From: Actinobacteria bacterium 69-20
GTDB lineage: Bacteria > Actinomycetota > Actinomycetes > Mycobacteriales > Nakamurellaceae
Reading direction: 5' to 3'
Assembly: GCA_001897425.1 (NCBI GenBank)
Contig: MKSW01000017.1
Location: 9,743-73,742, forward strand
Length of the DNA: 64,000 bases
Shown: in pieces, positions 34,049-44,059 of the stretch
Numbering within the stretch: the first letter of the stretch is position 1
How the letters are laid out: every line of letters begins with the position of its first letter
Notes under the pieces: generated by a model
The model's database searches: none
What the model saw: only the letters and a program-made list of their open reading frames with translations
Told to the model about the DNA's origin: nothing
Translations under genes and position numbers: made by a program

Positions 34049-35197
34049 GTGGTGTTCGGCGTATATGTCTCATTGGTGCTAGTCGTCGGCGCGTACACGG
34101 CGCTGGCCCTCTGGCCACCGCGACGCCCACCGGCTATCGCCGTCATAGCGTTCTTCGTGAGCCACCTGATCAACGAACTGCCTGGTATTGCCCTGGCGGC
34201 ATTGATCGTCGGCACCGTGCTCTCCGTCGCCGTAGGGGCGCCCACCTCACCCGGCGACCTGGTCTTCTTCGTACTTGCCGGGCTGAGCGCGGTCGGACTC
34301 ATCGCCGTCATGAGGCGCGGACTCGCGGCGCGCACGGTCGTGGCGCGAGCGGTGGAGACGGAACTCGGAGCCGGCGCGTGGTCGTCGCGCATCCACCGCG
34401 GATGGTCGGGCCGTCGCCTCGCCCGTGATCTCCTCGGGCCGTTTCCGGTACGGCCACCGGGCATCCGACGCGTGAAAAACGTGGCATACGGCCATGCCGG
34501 GCGCCGCAACCGGCTGGACGTGTATTACCGCCGTTCCGGCGGCCACCCCGGTCCGGTGCTAGTGCACTTTCATGGCGGGCATTTCCAGATCGGCCACAAG
34601 AGCCGCGAGGCGCGTGCGTTGCTCTTCCGGCTTGCCGGCGAGGGGTGGTTGTGCATCAGCGCCACCTACCAGCTCCGCGCCGCAGGCCGATTTCCACACT
34701 CGCTCATCGATGCCAAAAAGGTTGTCCACTGGGCGGTCTCGAACGCTTCGGAATACGGCGGCGATCCCGGAATGATCATCGTGTCGGGAAGCTCGGCCGG
34801 CGCGCACCTGGCGTCGATGGCCGCACTGACGGCCAACACCGCGAAGTTCCAGCCCGGTTTCGAGGATGCCGACACGTCGGTGGCGGCGGCCGTATGCCTG
34901 TACGGGTACTACGGCGGTCGGGGCGCCTCGCGAGGACTCGCCAGCTCACCCGTGGGATGGATCGGACGGGACGCACCCCCGTTCGTGGTCGCGCACGGTG
35001 AGAATGATCCGCTCATCCCGGTCGAGCATGCGGACGACTTCGTGCGACGGCTGCGCGAGGGCTCGGCGAGCCCGGTCGTGTACTTCCGCCTCCCGGGCGG
35101 CGAGCACTCCTTCGATCTCTTCTGCTCGCCGCGGTTCGACGCCGTCATCGAGGGCGTCGCGGCATTCGGCGAATGGTTGCGACGGGCGCGTAGCTGA
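34049..35197 (+). CDS. Membrane-anchored alpha/beta-hydrolase (HSL/carboxylesterase type)
   Basis: The 382-residue protein has three membrane spans at about 3-22, 30-62 and 70-90, then a hydrolase domain from ~150. The oxyanion-hole motif is VLVHFHGGHFQIG, the nucleophile elbow is GSSAGAHLA, and the acid and base lie in AHGENDPLIPVEHAD and GGEHSFDLFCSP. This matches mycobacterial lipase/esterases of the Lip group with an N-terminal membrane anchor. Start GTG 34049 with GGAGG about 8 nt upstream. It is divergent from ggt with 137 bp between starts. Substrate not predictable. Confidence 0.88.
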   Translation: MVFGVYVSLVLVVGAYTALALWPPRRPPAIAVIAFFVSHLINELPGIALAALIVGTVLSVAVGAPTSPGDLVFFVLAGLSAVGLIAVMRRGLAARTVVARAVETELGAGAWSSRIHRGWSGRRLARDLLGPFPVRPPGIRRVKNVAYGHAGRRNRLDVYYRRSGGHPGPVLVHFHGGHFQIGHKSREARALLFRLAGEGWLCISATYQLRAAGRFPHSLIDAKKVVHWAVSNASEYGGDPGMIIVSGSSAGAHLASMAALTANTAKFQPGFEDADTSVAAAVCLYGYYGGRGASRGLASSPVGWIGRDAPPFVVAHGENDPLIPVEHADDFVRRLREGSASPVVYFRLPGGEHSFDLFCSPRFDAVIEGVAAFGEWLRRARS

Positions 35198-35227
35198 GCG
35201 AGCGCAGCACCGTCGTGTGATCGCCTG

Positions 35228-35851
35228 TCAGAGGGGCGGCGGCACGGCCCGCGCTTCCGCGAGTGCTTCGTCGGCCCAGGCGACCTGCTGGTCGGTCCCC
35301 CAGTGCCCGGCGGCGTCGCGTGCTCGTTCGAACGCCGCGACCGCCTCGGCACGTCGGCCGGCAGCGAGGCGAGACCAGCCGAGGTTGTTGTACAGGCTGA
35401 CCCGCCAGCGGAGCGTGCGGGGGTCGGACACACCTTCAAGGATCTCCAACGCGTGCTGCGTCCAGTACGCGGCCGCGTTCGGCTCGGCGATCGCCAGCAT
35501 GTGCAACGCATCGACGTGGAGAAACGTAAGCCCCGTCGCATGGGCCGCATCGGCGGCCGTCCGGAACAGCGGCGCTGCGGCCGCCGGTTCGCCCGCCGAG
35601 TTGCGCACCCGACCACGCTCCAGCGAAACCCGCACCGCCACGACGGGCGCGGCGGCGCACACCGCATCGAGGACGGCGTCCGCCTCGCCGAAGCGGTCCT
35701 GCAAGCCCAGCGCCCGCGCGACCTGCGTCTGCAACTCGGCGCGGGCGACGGCATCGTCTTCTGTCTCCGCCGCGTCTCGCAGCCGCCGCTCCGAACCCGA
35801 CGGGTCCGAGAAGTCCCACAGTCCATCGAGATCCGCCTGCGCCAACGTCAT
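35228..35851 (-). CDS. Tetratricopeptide-repeat protein
   Basis: The 207-residue all-helical protein shows TPR-like units (AELQTQVARALGLQDRFGEADAVLDAV, RGRVRNSAGEPAAAAPLFRTAADAA, NNLGWSRLAAGRRAEAVAAFERARD). It resembles small actinobacterial and proteobacterial TPR proteins of unknown function. ATG 35851 (context CGGTATGACG) is preferred over an upstream in-frame ATG at 35893. It is convergent with the lipase gene, 30 bp apart. Confidence 0.72.
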   Translation of the reverse strand: MTLAQADLDGLWDFSDPSGSERRLRDAAETEDDAVARAELQTQVARALGLQDRFGEADAVLDAVCAAAPVVAVRVSLERGRVRNSAGEPAAAAPLFRTAADAAHATGLTFLHVDALHMLAIAEPNAAAYWTQHALEILEGVSDPRTLRWRVSLYNNLGWSRLAAGRRAEAVAAFERARDAAGHWGTDQQVAWADEALAEARAVPPPL

Positions 35852-35971
35852 ACCGAGATCGTAAAGCGAAGTCTGCCAAGGGAAATCCCGCACAGGCTCG
35901 GGAAGGGCCGGAAGCGAGTCGAATGGCCTTAGGTGGCACCACGGCGACGTCGCCGAGAGGCGCGAACTGCG

Positions 35972-37789
35972 TCATGGGCGATGGCCCAGGTCGATGACGC
36001 GATCACAGACCGTGGCAGCGTCGTCGCGGTGCGAGACCATGACGATGGTGCGGTCGGGGCAGGCGGCGACCACATCGGCCAGCACAGCGATCGCGGTCGG
36101 ATGGTCGAGGTGGGCGACGGGCTCGTCCAGCAGCAGCACCGGACGTTCGGAGAGCACGGCGCGAGCGAGGCCGAGCCGTGCCCGCTCGCCACCGGACAGG
36201 TCGCGGTGGTCGGCGCCGATCATGGTGTCCAGGCCCTCGGGCAGCTGCGCGAACCACGGTGCGAGCCCGGCGTCGCGGATGGCGCGATGCAGGTGCGCAT
36301 CTGTCGCGTCGGGGCGTGCGAGCAGCAGGTTCTGCCGCAGGCTCGTGGCGAACACGTGCGGCTCGTCATGGAGGATCGCGAAGTGCGCGCGGACCTGTTC
36401 GAGGTCCAGGTCTAGGGCGCTGGTCCCGTCGATGGTGTAGCTCCCGGCGCTCGGGTCCAGCCCGCGCGCGAGCACGGACAGCAGCGTGGTCTTGCCGCAG
36501 CCGGACGGCCCGATGATCATGACGCGTTCGCCGGGGTCCAGGCGCAGCCGCACCGGGCCGAGATCCGGTCGGTTCCCCGCACCGGGGTGAGCGTCGGACC
36601 CGGCGTCCGGCACGCCCCACGATGCGGTGAGATCGATGAGTTCGAGTGTGGGCGCGGGCTGGCGGGCATGCGACGTCGCCGCTGCTGCCGCCTGCGCTTC
36701 CGGTGTTGTGACCGTCGCCGCTTCCGGGCCCGGCACCGTGAGCGCGTCCGGCACCGCAGCCTGCGCCACGGCTGGCGGCTGAGAGAGCAAGCGGCGCACG
36801 CGATGTCGCGCGGCCGTCGACCGGGCCAGCGACGTCATCGCGTCGGGCACCGCCACTAGGACCTCCCCCAGCGCGATCGGCGTCACGACCAGCAGCGCGG
36901 CCACCGGTGCCGTCACCGCGCCGTGCCGGGCCGCCGCGAACGCAATCACCGCCACGGCCACGGTCGCCGCCGCGACCGCAACCGTGGTGAGCGCCGTGTC
37001 GATCGCGCGGCCGGCCGCTTGCCGCCGCACCGCGCCGCGCAGCGCACGATGATCGGCCGCGAGCCGCGCCAGGATCGCCGGCCCGGCGCCGATCGCCCGC
37101 AGCTCGTCGGCATGCTGGGCGGCGAGCAGCGCCGACTCCGCGACCGCCGCACGCCCGGCCAGCACGGCGGACTGCGCCCGCGTCTGAATCCACCAGTCGA
37201 CCGCCCCGACCGCGGCCACCACCACGAGCAGACCGGCGATGGCCAGCCCCGCAGTCGGGAGCAGCAGTCCCGCGACGCCGGCGGCCACCGCACAGCCCAC
37301 TCCGGTCGCGATCATCGGCACGGTCACGCGGACCTGCGCGTCCACCTCGTCATCGAGGTCCGAGACGATCGAGGTGAGCATCTCGGAGCGGCGCCGGCGG
37401 CCCAACCGCGCCGGGGTGAGCGGAATGAGGGCGGCGAAGAGCCGCGCTCGTCGGGAGGTGAGATCGGCCAGCGCGGTGTTGTGGGACGCGATCCGCTGCG
37501 CGTAGCGAAGACCCGGGCGGGCGATGCCGAAGGCACGGACCCCGACGATCGCGACCATCAGCGTCAGGATCTGCGGGCGCGCCGCCGCGGAGACGATCAG
37601 CCACCCCGCGGTAGCGGTCAGCGCGATGCCGCAGGCGGCGGCCAGTCCCCCGACGATGCCGGAGCGCACGACCCCACCGCTCGGGCGCCACGCACCCCGC
37701 ATCTCGGCCGTTTCCGGCTTCTCGTGAGCGAGAACCGTCGGGCCGGGCAGCGGGCGTGCGTCCGGCGGCTGCAGGTCGATGCGCGCCAT
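35972..37789 (-). CDS. cydC: CydC subunit of the CydDC thiol exporter
   Basis: The 605-residue half-ABC transporter exports glutathione/cysteine-type thiols and is needed for cytochrome bd assembly. Six membrane helices (residues ~35-330) precede the ATPase domain: Walker A GPSGCGKTTLL, signature LSGGERARLGLARAVL and Walker B VLLLDEPVAHLD. An Ala/Pro/Thr-rich linker (about residues 345-410) separates the two. ATG 37789 shares bases with the cydD stop (GTGATG), and a GTG one codon earlier is possible. It is the last gene of the cydABDC operon. Confidence 0.93.
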   Translation of the reverse strand: MARIDLQPPDARPLPGPTVLAHEKPETAEMRGAWRPSGGVVRSGIVGGLAAACGIALTATAGWLIVSAAARPQILTLMVAIVGVRAFGIARPGLRYAQRIASHNTALADLTSRRARLFAALIPLTPARLGRRRRSEMLTSIVSDLDDEVDAQVRVTVPMIATGVGCAVAAGVAGLLLPTAGLAIAGLLVVVAAVGAVDWWIQTRAQSAVLAGRAAVAESALLAAQHADELRAIGAGPAILARLAADHRALRGAVRRQAAGRAIDTALTTVAVAAATVAVAVIAFAAARHGAVTAPVAALLVVTPIALGEVLVAVPDAMTSLARSTAARHRVRRLLSQPPAVAQAAVPDALTVPGPEAATVTTPEAQAAAAATSHARQPAPTLELIDLTASWGVPDAGSDAHPGAGNRPDLGPVRLRLDPGERVMIIGPSGCGKTTLLSVLARGLDPSAGSYTIDGTSALDLDLEQVRAHFAILHDEPHVFATSLRQNLLLARPDATDAHLHRAIRDAGLAPWFAQLPEGLDTMIGADHRDLSGGERARLGLARAVLSERPVLLLDEPVAHLDHPTAIAVLADVVAACPDRTIVMVSHRDDAATVCDRVIDLGHRP

Positions 37790-39450
37790 CACCGCGCCCC
37801 TGCCGGGAGCAAATCGCCTGCTGCGGCATCGATCTCGCTGGGCGCGGCATCCGGGCCGATCTCGATGTGCGTGTCCGCGATATCGACCAGATCCCGGCGA
37901 TGCGTGACGGCTATGACGATGTGTTCGCGCGCGAGGCGCGCGAGGACCGCATGGACCGCCTCGGACGCCCGACCATCGAGGTGTGCGGTCGGCTCGTCGA
38001 AGGCGAGCGCGGGTGCGTCGTCCAGCATGGCCCGCGCCATCCCGAGCCGGGCCCGCTGCCCCGCGGACAGGCCGAAGCCGTCGTCGCCGATCACGGTGTC
38101 CAGGCCGGCGGGCAACTGGTCCAGCAAGCCGACCGCGTCGAGCGTGTCAGCAAGTTCGCCGTCGGTGCGCGCCGGCCCGGCGGTGACGCCCGCTCCGATC
38201 AGCAGGTTCTCGCGGACGGTGCCGGGGAGCAGGAACGGCCGCTGGGTCACCAGATGCGTACGCGGCGCGTGCACGGTGCCGGAGGTGGGAGCCCGCAGTC
38301 CCGCCAGGATCGTGAGCAAGGTGGTCTTGCCGCTGCCGGACGCTCCGGTGATGACGGTCAGCCCCCTCGGGGCGGTGAACGTGATCGCGGCCAGCGCGTC
38401 GACGGGCGCGCCCGGGTACCGGAACCGGAGCCGGTCGGCGACGATGCGGCCGAGCGCCGGCACGGCAGGCACCGGGGCACCGCCCGCCGCCGACTCGAGG
38501 AGCCCAAGCGCATCATCAATCGCCGCAGCGCCGTCCGCCGCGGAATGGAACTCCGCGCCGACCCGGCGAATCGGCCAGTACGCCTCGGGGGCGAGCAGGA
38601 TGGCGACGAGGCCCGTGCCGAGCGGCATGGATCCGGCCGCGAGCCGTAGCCCGACGGCGACCGCCACCATAGCAACGGAGATGGTCGCGAGAAGTTCCAG
38701 CGCCGCCGAGGACGTGAAGGCGAGTTTGAGCGTGGCAATCGTCGCCACGCGGTGCCGGTCGCCGGTGCGGCGCACCTGCCCGGTCTGGCGCCGCGCCCTG
38801 CCGTAGGCGACGAGGGTCGGCAGCCCGCGCACCGCGTCCAGGAACTGGCCTGATAGGCCGGCCAGCGCCGCCCATCGGCGCCTGGTGGCGTCCGCGGTGG
38901 CGTGCCCGATCAGTGCCGCGAAGACGGGCAGCAGCGGGACGGTGAGCACGACGATCAGCGCGCTGGGCCAATCTACGAACAGCATTGTGCCGATCGTGAG
39001 CACCGGCAGTACGCCGGCACCGATGAGCGCAGGAAGATAGCGAGCGACATACGGTTCGACAGCGGTGGCGCCGCTGGTCGCCACGGTGAAGGCGTCCACG
39101 GCAGGCGTGGCTGGCTGGCCTTCCGGGTCGCGCGCCGACCCCCCGTCGCTGCGCGACAGCATGACCTCGAGCAGCCGCTCACGTAACGCCGTGGAGACCG
39201 TCACACCCGCCCGCGCCGCACCGATCTCACTTGCCGCCGCGATCACTGCTCGAACGGCCGCGACGGTCACCAGCGCCCAGGCCGCACCGGTGGGAGAGGC
39301 ATGCTCGACGACCGCTACCACCAGGGCCGCCACGGCGAACGCCTGCGCCACCGCGGCGACGCCGCCGAGCACCCCGAGCGCTCCGAGCAGGCCGACCGGT
39401 CCGCGACACTGCGGCAGCAGCCGTAGCAGTCGCGGGTCGAAGGGCCGCAC
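37789..39450 (-). CDS. cydD: CydD subunit of the CydDC thiol exporter
   Basis: The 553-residue partner of CydC. Membrane helices over residues ~15-300 (LLGALGVLGGVAAVAQAFAV, LPALIGAGVLPVLTIGTMLF), then the ATPase domain with Walker A GASGSGKTTLL, signature LSAGQRARLGMARAML and Walker B ALAFDEPTAHLD. The start is not certain: GTG 39450 is given, while TTG 39456 overlaps the cydB stop as TTGA. A long N-terminal extension in this frame lies inside cydB and is not real. Operon order A-B-D-C as in mycobacteria. Confidence 0.93.
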   Translation of the reverse strand: MRPFDPRLLRLLPQCRGPVGLLGALGVLGGVAAVAQAFAVAALVVAVVEHASPTGAAWALVTVAAVRAVIAAASEIGAARAGVTVSTALRERLLEVMLSRSDGGSARDPEGQPATPAVDAFTVATSGATAVEPYVARYLPALIGAGVLPVLTIGTMLFVDWPSALIVVLTVPLLPVFAALIGHATADATRRRWAALAGLSGQFLDAVRGLPTLVAYGRARRQTGQVRRTGDRHRVATIATLKLAFTSSAALELLATISVAMVAVAVGLRLAAGSMPLGTGLVAILLAPEAYWPIRRVGAEFHSAADGAAAIDDALGLLESAAGGAPVPAVPALGRIVADRLRFRYPGAPVDALAAITFTAPRGLTVITGASGSGKTTLLTILAGLRAPTSGTVHAPRTHLVTQRPFLLPGTVRENLLIGAGVTAGPARTDGELADTLDAVGLLDQLPAGLDTVIGDDGFGLSAGQRARLGMARAMLDDAPALAFDEPTAHLDGRASEAVHAVLARLAREHIVIAVTHRRDLVDIADTHIEIGPDAAPSEIDAAAGDLLPAGAR

Positions 39451-39452
39451 GG

Positions 39453-40511
39453 TCAACCCGCCGCCCTCGCGGAGCCTTCCCGCGTGGCATCGCCGGACGG
39501 CAGCCCGACCGGGACCGTCGGGTCGACATGCTGGGCGGAGATGCGGCGCCGGAACACCCAGTAGGTGTAGCCCTGGTAGATCAGCACGATCGGCGTGAAG
39601 ATCAGCGCGACGACGGTCATGATGCCCAGGGTGTGCGTGCTGCTGGCGGCGCCGTGGATCGTGAGCGACCACGCCGGGTCCAGGGTGGACGGCATGACGT
39701 TCGGGTAGAGCATGGCGAACATGGCGACGACGGCCGCGCCGATGGTGAGTACGGTACCCGCGAAGCTCCACCCCTCCCGGCCGCGGGCGGCCGCGGCGAG
39801 AGCAGCGAGCAGGGCGATCGCCGCCACGGCGGCCGCGGTCCACGACTGCACGCTGCCGTGCTTGCTGCCCAGGACGACGAATAACACCACGGCCAGCAGC
39901 GCGGCGACCGGGCCGGTACGTAGAGCGATGCGGCGCGCGCGCACCCGGATCGGGCCGTCGGTCTTGAGCGCGACGAACAGTGCACCATGCGTCAGGAAGA
40001 GGGCCACCGTCGTCAGCCCGCCGAGCAGGCCCACCGGACCGAGGAGGGTGAAGAGCGTCCCGGTGTATTCCCCATGCGCGTCGATCGGGACACCGTTCAC
40101 AATGTTGGCGAGCGCCACCCCCCACAGCAATGCGGGCACGGCCGAACCGATGACAATCGCGATGTCCCAACGCTTCCGCCACTGCGGGTCGTCGATCTTG
40201 GCCCGATATTCGAAACCCAGCGCACGGATGATCAGCGCCACGAGAATCAACAGCAACGCCAGGTAGAACCCGGAGAACAAGGTCGCATACCAATACGGGA
40301 ATGCCGCGAACATGGCACCGCCGGCGGTCAGGATCCAGACCTCGTTACCGTCCCAGAACGGGCCGACGGAGTTCAGCAGAACCCGGCGATCGGCTGGGGT
40401 GCGGCCGAGCACCGGCAACAGCATTCCGACGCCGAAGTCGAAACCTTCGAGCACCAGGTACCCGATCCAGAGCACTGCGATCAGAACGAACCAGATGACA
40501 GGCAAATCCAT
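39453..40511 (-). CDS. cydB: Cytochrome bd quinol oxidase subunit II
   Basis: The 352-residue membrane subunit has about nine helices. Family markers: LPVIWFVLIAVLWIGYLVLEGFDFGVGML at the start, NSVGPFWDGNEVWILTAGGAMFAAFP and GFEYRAK. With CydA it forms the bd oxidase that reduces oxygen with electrons from menaquinol at low oxygen. The last ~25 residues are polar. The start ATG 40511 lies 54 bp after the cydA stop. Confidence 0.96.
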   Translation of the reverse strand: MDLPVIWFVLIAVLWIGYLVLEGFDFGVGMLLPVLGRTPADRRVLLNSVGPFWDGNEVWILTAGGAMFAAFPYWYATLFSGFYLALLLILVALIIRALGFEYRAKIDDPQWRKRWDIAIVIGSAVPALLWGVALANIVNGVPIDAHGEYTGTLFTLLGPVGLLGGLTTVALFLTHGALFVALKTDGPIRVRARRIALRTGPVAALLAVVLFVVLGSKHGSVQSWTAAAVAAIALLAALAAAARGREGWSFAGTVLTIGAAVVAMFAMLYPNVMPSTLDPAWSLTIHGAASSTHTLGIMTVVALIFTPIVLIYQGYTYWVFRRRISAQHVDPTVPVGLPSGDATREGSARAAG

Positions 40512-40565
40512 GATGAATCAGATCCCTTGTTCCGGTGTGGTGGAGGTTGTCTTCGATCGGGGCCG

Positions 40566-42011
40566 TCAGTACGCGAACACCATCGGCGCTTCGGCCGCGT
40601 CGCCGTCATTGCCGTCCGACGTGGCTGGCGGCTCGTACGGCTCGGCCCCGGCGCGCACGTAGCGCAGCGTCAGCTTCACCTCGATCACGGCGAGCACCGC
40701 GTATAGCAGGGTGAAGACGAGGAGCGAGGTGAGCACTGTCCACGCACCCACTCCCGGGGACACGCCGCTCGGTGTCGCCATCAGACCGAACACGAGCCAC
40801 GGCTGGCGGCCAGTCTCCGTGAAGATCCAGCCGAAGGAGTTCGCCAGCAGCGGCATCAGCGGCCCGATCGCGATAGCCAGGAACCACCAGCGCGCCTGCG
40901 GCACGCGCTTGCCCCGCGTCGCCCACAGGGTGGCGACGGCCATGATCAGCGCGACGATGCCCAGGCCGATCATCAGCCGGAACGACCAGTAGGACAGCGG
41001 GACGTACGGCATGTACGAGGCCGCCGAAGCGAGCCCGAGCGGGTCGTGGCCGAACTGCTGCAGGTATTGGGCGTTGAGATCGTTCAGGCCGGCGACCGGT
41101 TTCGAGAAACTGCCCGTCGCCAGGAAGCTGAGCAGGCCGGGGATCGTGATCGCGAACTTCTCCGACGTGCCGCTCAACGAGCCGACGGTGAACAGGGAGA
41201 AGGGCGCGTGGCCCGACGCGGAATTGTAAAGCGCTTCAGCCGCAGCCATTTTCATCGGCTGCACTTCGGTCATGATCTTGCCCTGGATGTCCCCGGTGAT
41301 GATCACGAGCACGGCGGACACGGCGGTCACCCAGGCCCCGACGCGCGTCACCGTCCGGTACATGGGCAGATCCTCGCCGACATTCTTCCGGCGCATGTGC
41401 CACAGACCGACCGCCAGGACGAACGCTCCGGCCGTCATATACGCGGCGACGATCACGTGCGGGAAGGTGATCAGCTGCACCTTATTGGTGAGGACGGCAC
41501 CGAAGTCGGTGAGCTCGGCACGTTTGGTGACCGGGTTGTAGGTGTAGCCGACGGGATTCTGCATGAACGAATTCGCCGCCAGGATGAAATAGGCGGACAA
41601 CATTGTCCCGATCGCCACCAGATACATTGACAGATTGTGCAACTTCGCCGGCAGCCGACCCCAGCCGAAGATCCATAGGCCGAGGAAGGTGGATTCCATG
41701 AAGAACGCCAACAATGCCTCGATGGCGAGCGGCGCACCGAAGATATCCCCGACGAATCGCGAATAATCGCTCCAGTTCATGCCGAATTGGAATTCCTGCA
41801 CGATGCCGGTGGCCAGACCCAACGCGAAGTTGATCGTGAATAGTTTGCCCAGCAGCTTGGTGGTGCGCAGCAGATCCGGTCTCTTGGTGCGGAGGTACGC
41901 GGTCTCGAACCCGGCTACCACCATTGCGAGGCCGATCGTGATCGGCACGAAAAAGTAGTGATAGACGGTGGTGATCGCAAACTGCCATCGAGCGACAGCG
42001 ACCGGATCCAT
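40566..42011 (-). CDS. cydA: Cytochrome bd quinol oxidase subunit I
   Basis: The 481-residue subunit binds the three hemes and oxidises quinol. Signature regions: DPVAVARWQFAITTVYHYFFVPITIGLA at the start (heme His), GIVQEFQFGMNWSDYSRFVGDIFGAPLAIEALLAFFMESTFLGLW, and the Q-loop around ITGDIQGKIMTEVQPMKMAAAEA. The conserved GRQPW is present near residue 390. ATG 42011 is the family start. Its upstream region contains several CATCACG/CGTGATG elements, so oxygen- or redox-dependent control is plausible. Confidence 0.97.
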   Translation of the reverse strand: MDPVAVARWQFAITTVYHYFFVPITIGLAMVVAGFETAYLRTKRPDLLRTTKLLGKLFTINFALGLATGIVQEFQFGMNWSDYSRFVGDIFGAPLAIEALLAFFMESTFLGLWIFGWGRLPAKLHNLSMYLVAIGTMLSAYFILAANSFMQNPVGYTYNPVTKRAELTDFGAVLTNKVQLITFPHVIVAAYMTAGAFVLAVGLWHMRRKNVGEDLPMYRTVTRVGAWVTAVSAVLVIITGDIQGKIMTEVQPMKMAAAEALYNSASGHAPFSLFTVGSLSGTSEKFAITIPGLLSFLATGSFSKPVAGLNDLNAQYLQQFGHDPLGLASAASYMPYVPLSYWSFRLMIGLGIVALIMAVATLWATRGKRVPQARWWFLAIAIGPLMPLLANSFGWIFTETGRQPWLVFGLMATPSGVSPGVGAWTVLTSLLVFTLLYAVLAVIEVKLTLRYVRAGAEPYEPPATSDGNDGDAAEAPMVFAY

Positions 42012-42030
42012 GGGTGACCTCCGAACGATC

Positions 42031-42169
42031 CGTGATGTCGGGGCTCCGGCCATCACGCCGTGACTTCCGCTTCCGATCATCGAATGTCGCGGGAGATGAC
42101 GCGCACGGCCAACGTCCCCCATCACGGAGCCGAACGTCCCGAACGGGCGGAATCGGGCATGCGGTGATG
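42031..42169. promoter_or_regulatory. Repeated CATCACG/CGTGATG elements upstream of cydA
   Basis: CGTGATG at 42031-42037 faces CATCACG at 42051-42057 (perfect 7-bp arms, 13-nt spacer). A further CATCACG is at 42120-42126 and GTGATG at 42164-42169; TCACGCCGTGA (42053-42063) is itself a palindrome. They lie 20-158 bp before the cydA start. The 517-bp spacer up to the aldehyde dehydrogenase gene (42012-42528) otherwise shows no gene I can support. Confidence 0.5.
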
Positions 42170-42528
42170 TGGGCTATCTCATGGCTCTTCTCATGCTTTT
42201 CCAGCGGCCATTCTCACGGCCCGTCACGCGGCAATTGCGGGCTTCGACATCCGGGGCGGGCGGACGGCGCGCCTCCGATGTCCGAAAAGCGCCCGAAACG
42301 CCGACGGGGCCCAAAGTCATACGACGCGGCGGGACATTCGGCACTGGCGACCGAAAGGCAGCCAAAGGAACGTTGAGGACGTGAGGCGTCGTGCGCGACC
42401 GGCACCGGCCCACTGACCGTTTCGGCTCACCGTTTCGGCCGCGCACGCGGGTGCGACATGGATGTGACGAGGTCGCCGGCAGCAGGCCGCGACCGCCAGC
42501 CGCGGTATCCAGGAAAGGGATGACCGAA

Positions 42529-44049
42529 ATGGTGTATGTGGCACCCGGGAAGACCGGGAGCATCGTCAGCGTGCAGCCACGGTACGAGAACTTCATCGGG
42601 GGCAAGTGGATCGAGCCGACCGAGGGGAAGTACCGCACCGACCTCAGCCCCGCTACCGCCGCGCCGATCACCGAGGTCGCGGAATCGACTCCCGCCGACA
42701 TCGAGCTCGCCCTCGACGCGGCCCACGCGGCGAAGGATGCCTGGAGCGAACGTTCGGCCGCCGGCCGCGCCGAAGTGCTGAACGCCATCGCCGACGCCGT
42801 GGAGAAGAACAAGGAGATGCTGGCCGTCGCCGAGAGTTGGGAAAACGGCAAGCCGGTGCGGGAGACCCTGAACGCGGACATTCCGCTGGTGGTCGACCAC
42901 TTCCGGTATTTCGCCGCCGCTGCCCGCGCGGAAGAAGGCCGCACCACCGAAATTGACAAGGACCTCGTCGCGTACCACTTCCAGGAGCCGCTGGGCGTGG
43001 TCGGCCAGATCATCCCGTTCAACTTCCCGCTGCTGATGGCCGCCTGGAAGCTGGCCCCGGCACTGGCCGCCGGCAACTGCTCGGTGATCAAGCCGGCGTC
43101 GCCGACGCCGTGGTCGATCCTGAAGCTGATGGAGGTCATCGAGGACGTGCTCCCTGCCGGCGTCATCAACGTGGTGACCGGCCCCGGTGGCGAGATCGGC
43201 AAGGCGCTGGCCACCAACCCGCGGATCGCCAAGATCGGCTTCACCGGCGAGACGGTCACCGGCCGGCTCATCATGCAGTACGCGGCGCAGAACATCATCC
43301 CGTCCACCGTCGAACTCGGCGGCAAGAGCCCGAACATCTTCTTCGCCGACGTCATGAACGACGATGACGGATTCCTGGACAAGGCCGTCGAGGGGCTCGT
43401 TCTGTACGCGTTCAACAAGGGCGAGGTGTGCACCTGCCCGTCCCGGGCGCTGATCCAGGAGAGCATCTACGACCGCTTCATGGAGCGCTGCCTGGACCGG
43501 ATCGCCGCGATCAAGCAGGGCAATCCGCTGGACGTCACGACGCAGCTCGGACCGCAGGTGTCCGCGCAGCAGCTGGAGAAGATCGCCTCCTACGTACAGA
43601 TCGGACGCGACGAGGGTGCTGAGGTACTGATCGGTGGACAGCGGGCCGAGATTCCCGGCGAGTTCGCCGAGGGGTACTTCTTCCAGCCGACGGTCCTCAA
43701 GGGACACAACAAGATGCGGGTCTTCCAGGAGGAGATCTTCGGCCCCGTCCTGGCGGTGACCACGTTCACGGACGAGGCGGACGCGCTGTCGATCGCCAAC
43801 GACACGCTGTACGGGCTCGGCGCCGGGGTGTGGACCCGCGACGGGTCCCGCGCCTACCGGATGGGCAGGGCCATCAAGGCCGGCCGGGTGTGGACGAACT
43901 GCTACCACCAGTACCCCGCCGGTGCCGCCTTCGGCGGTTACAAGATCTCCGGAATCGGCCGGGAGAACCACCGGATGATGCTCGAGCACTACAGCCAGAC
44001 GAAGAACCTGCTGGTCTCGTACAGCTCCAAGCCGATGGGCCTGTTCTAG
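42529..44049 (+). CDS. Aldehyde dehydrogenase (AldA/ExaC-like)
   Basis: The 506-residue NAD(P)-dependent aldehyde dehydrogenase. The catalytic glutamate lies in [14 protein letters not shown] and the cysteine in [17 protein letters not shown]; the cofactor loop is [15 protein letters not shown]. The [11 protein letters not shown] context and the adjacent DUF779 gene are typical of the acetaldehyde/chloroacetaldehyde dehydrogenase group linked to alcohol use. ATG 42529 is chosen because AGGAAAGGG ends 9 nt before it; the ATG at 42520 would abut that site. DUF779 follows after 10 bp. Confidence 0.94.
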   Translation: MVYVAPGKTGSIVSVQPRYENFIGGKWIEPTEGKYRTDLSPATAAPITEVAESTPADIELALDAAHAAKDAWSERSAAGRAEVLNAIADAVEKNKEMLAVAESWENGKPVRETLNADIPLVVDHFRYFAAAARAEEGRTTEIDKDLVAYHFQEPLGVVGQIIPFNFPLLMAAWKLAPALAAGNCSVIKPASPTPWSILKLMEVIEDVLPAGVINVVTGPGGEIGKALATNPRIAKIGFTGETVTGRLIMQYAAQNIIPSTVELGGKSPNIFFADVMNDDDGFLDKAVEGLVLYAFNKGEVCTCPSRALIQESIYDRFMERCLDRIAAIKQGNPLDVTTQLGPQVSAQQLEKIASYVQIGRDEGAEVLIGGQRAEIPGEFAEGYFFQPTVLKGHNKMRVFQEEIFGPVLAVTTFTDEADALSIANDTLYGLGAGVWTRDGSRAYRMGRAIKAGRVWTNCYHQYPAGAAFGGYKISGIGRENHRMMLEHYSQTKNLLVSYSSKPMGLF

Positions 44050-44059
44050 GTCTATTGAC

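Noticed and set aside
36923..38806. 627-residue plus-strand frame over cydC/cydD
   Set aside because: Antisense shadow of the two ABC transporter genes.
42014..42376. 120-residue frame between cydA and the aldehyde dehydrogenase gene
   Set aside because: No ribosome-binding site, Arg/Ser-rich, and it covers the repeated regulatory elements of the cydA promoter.
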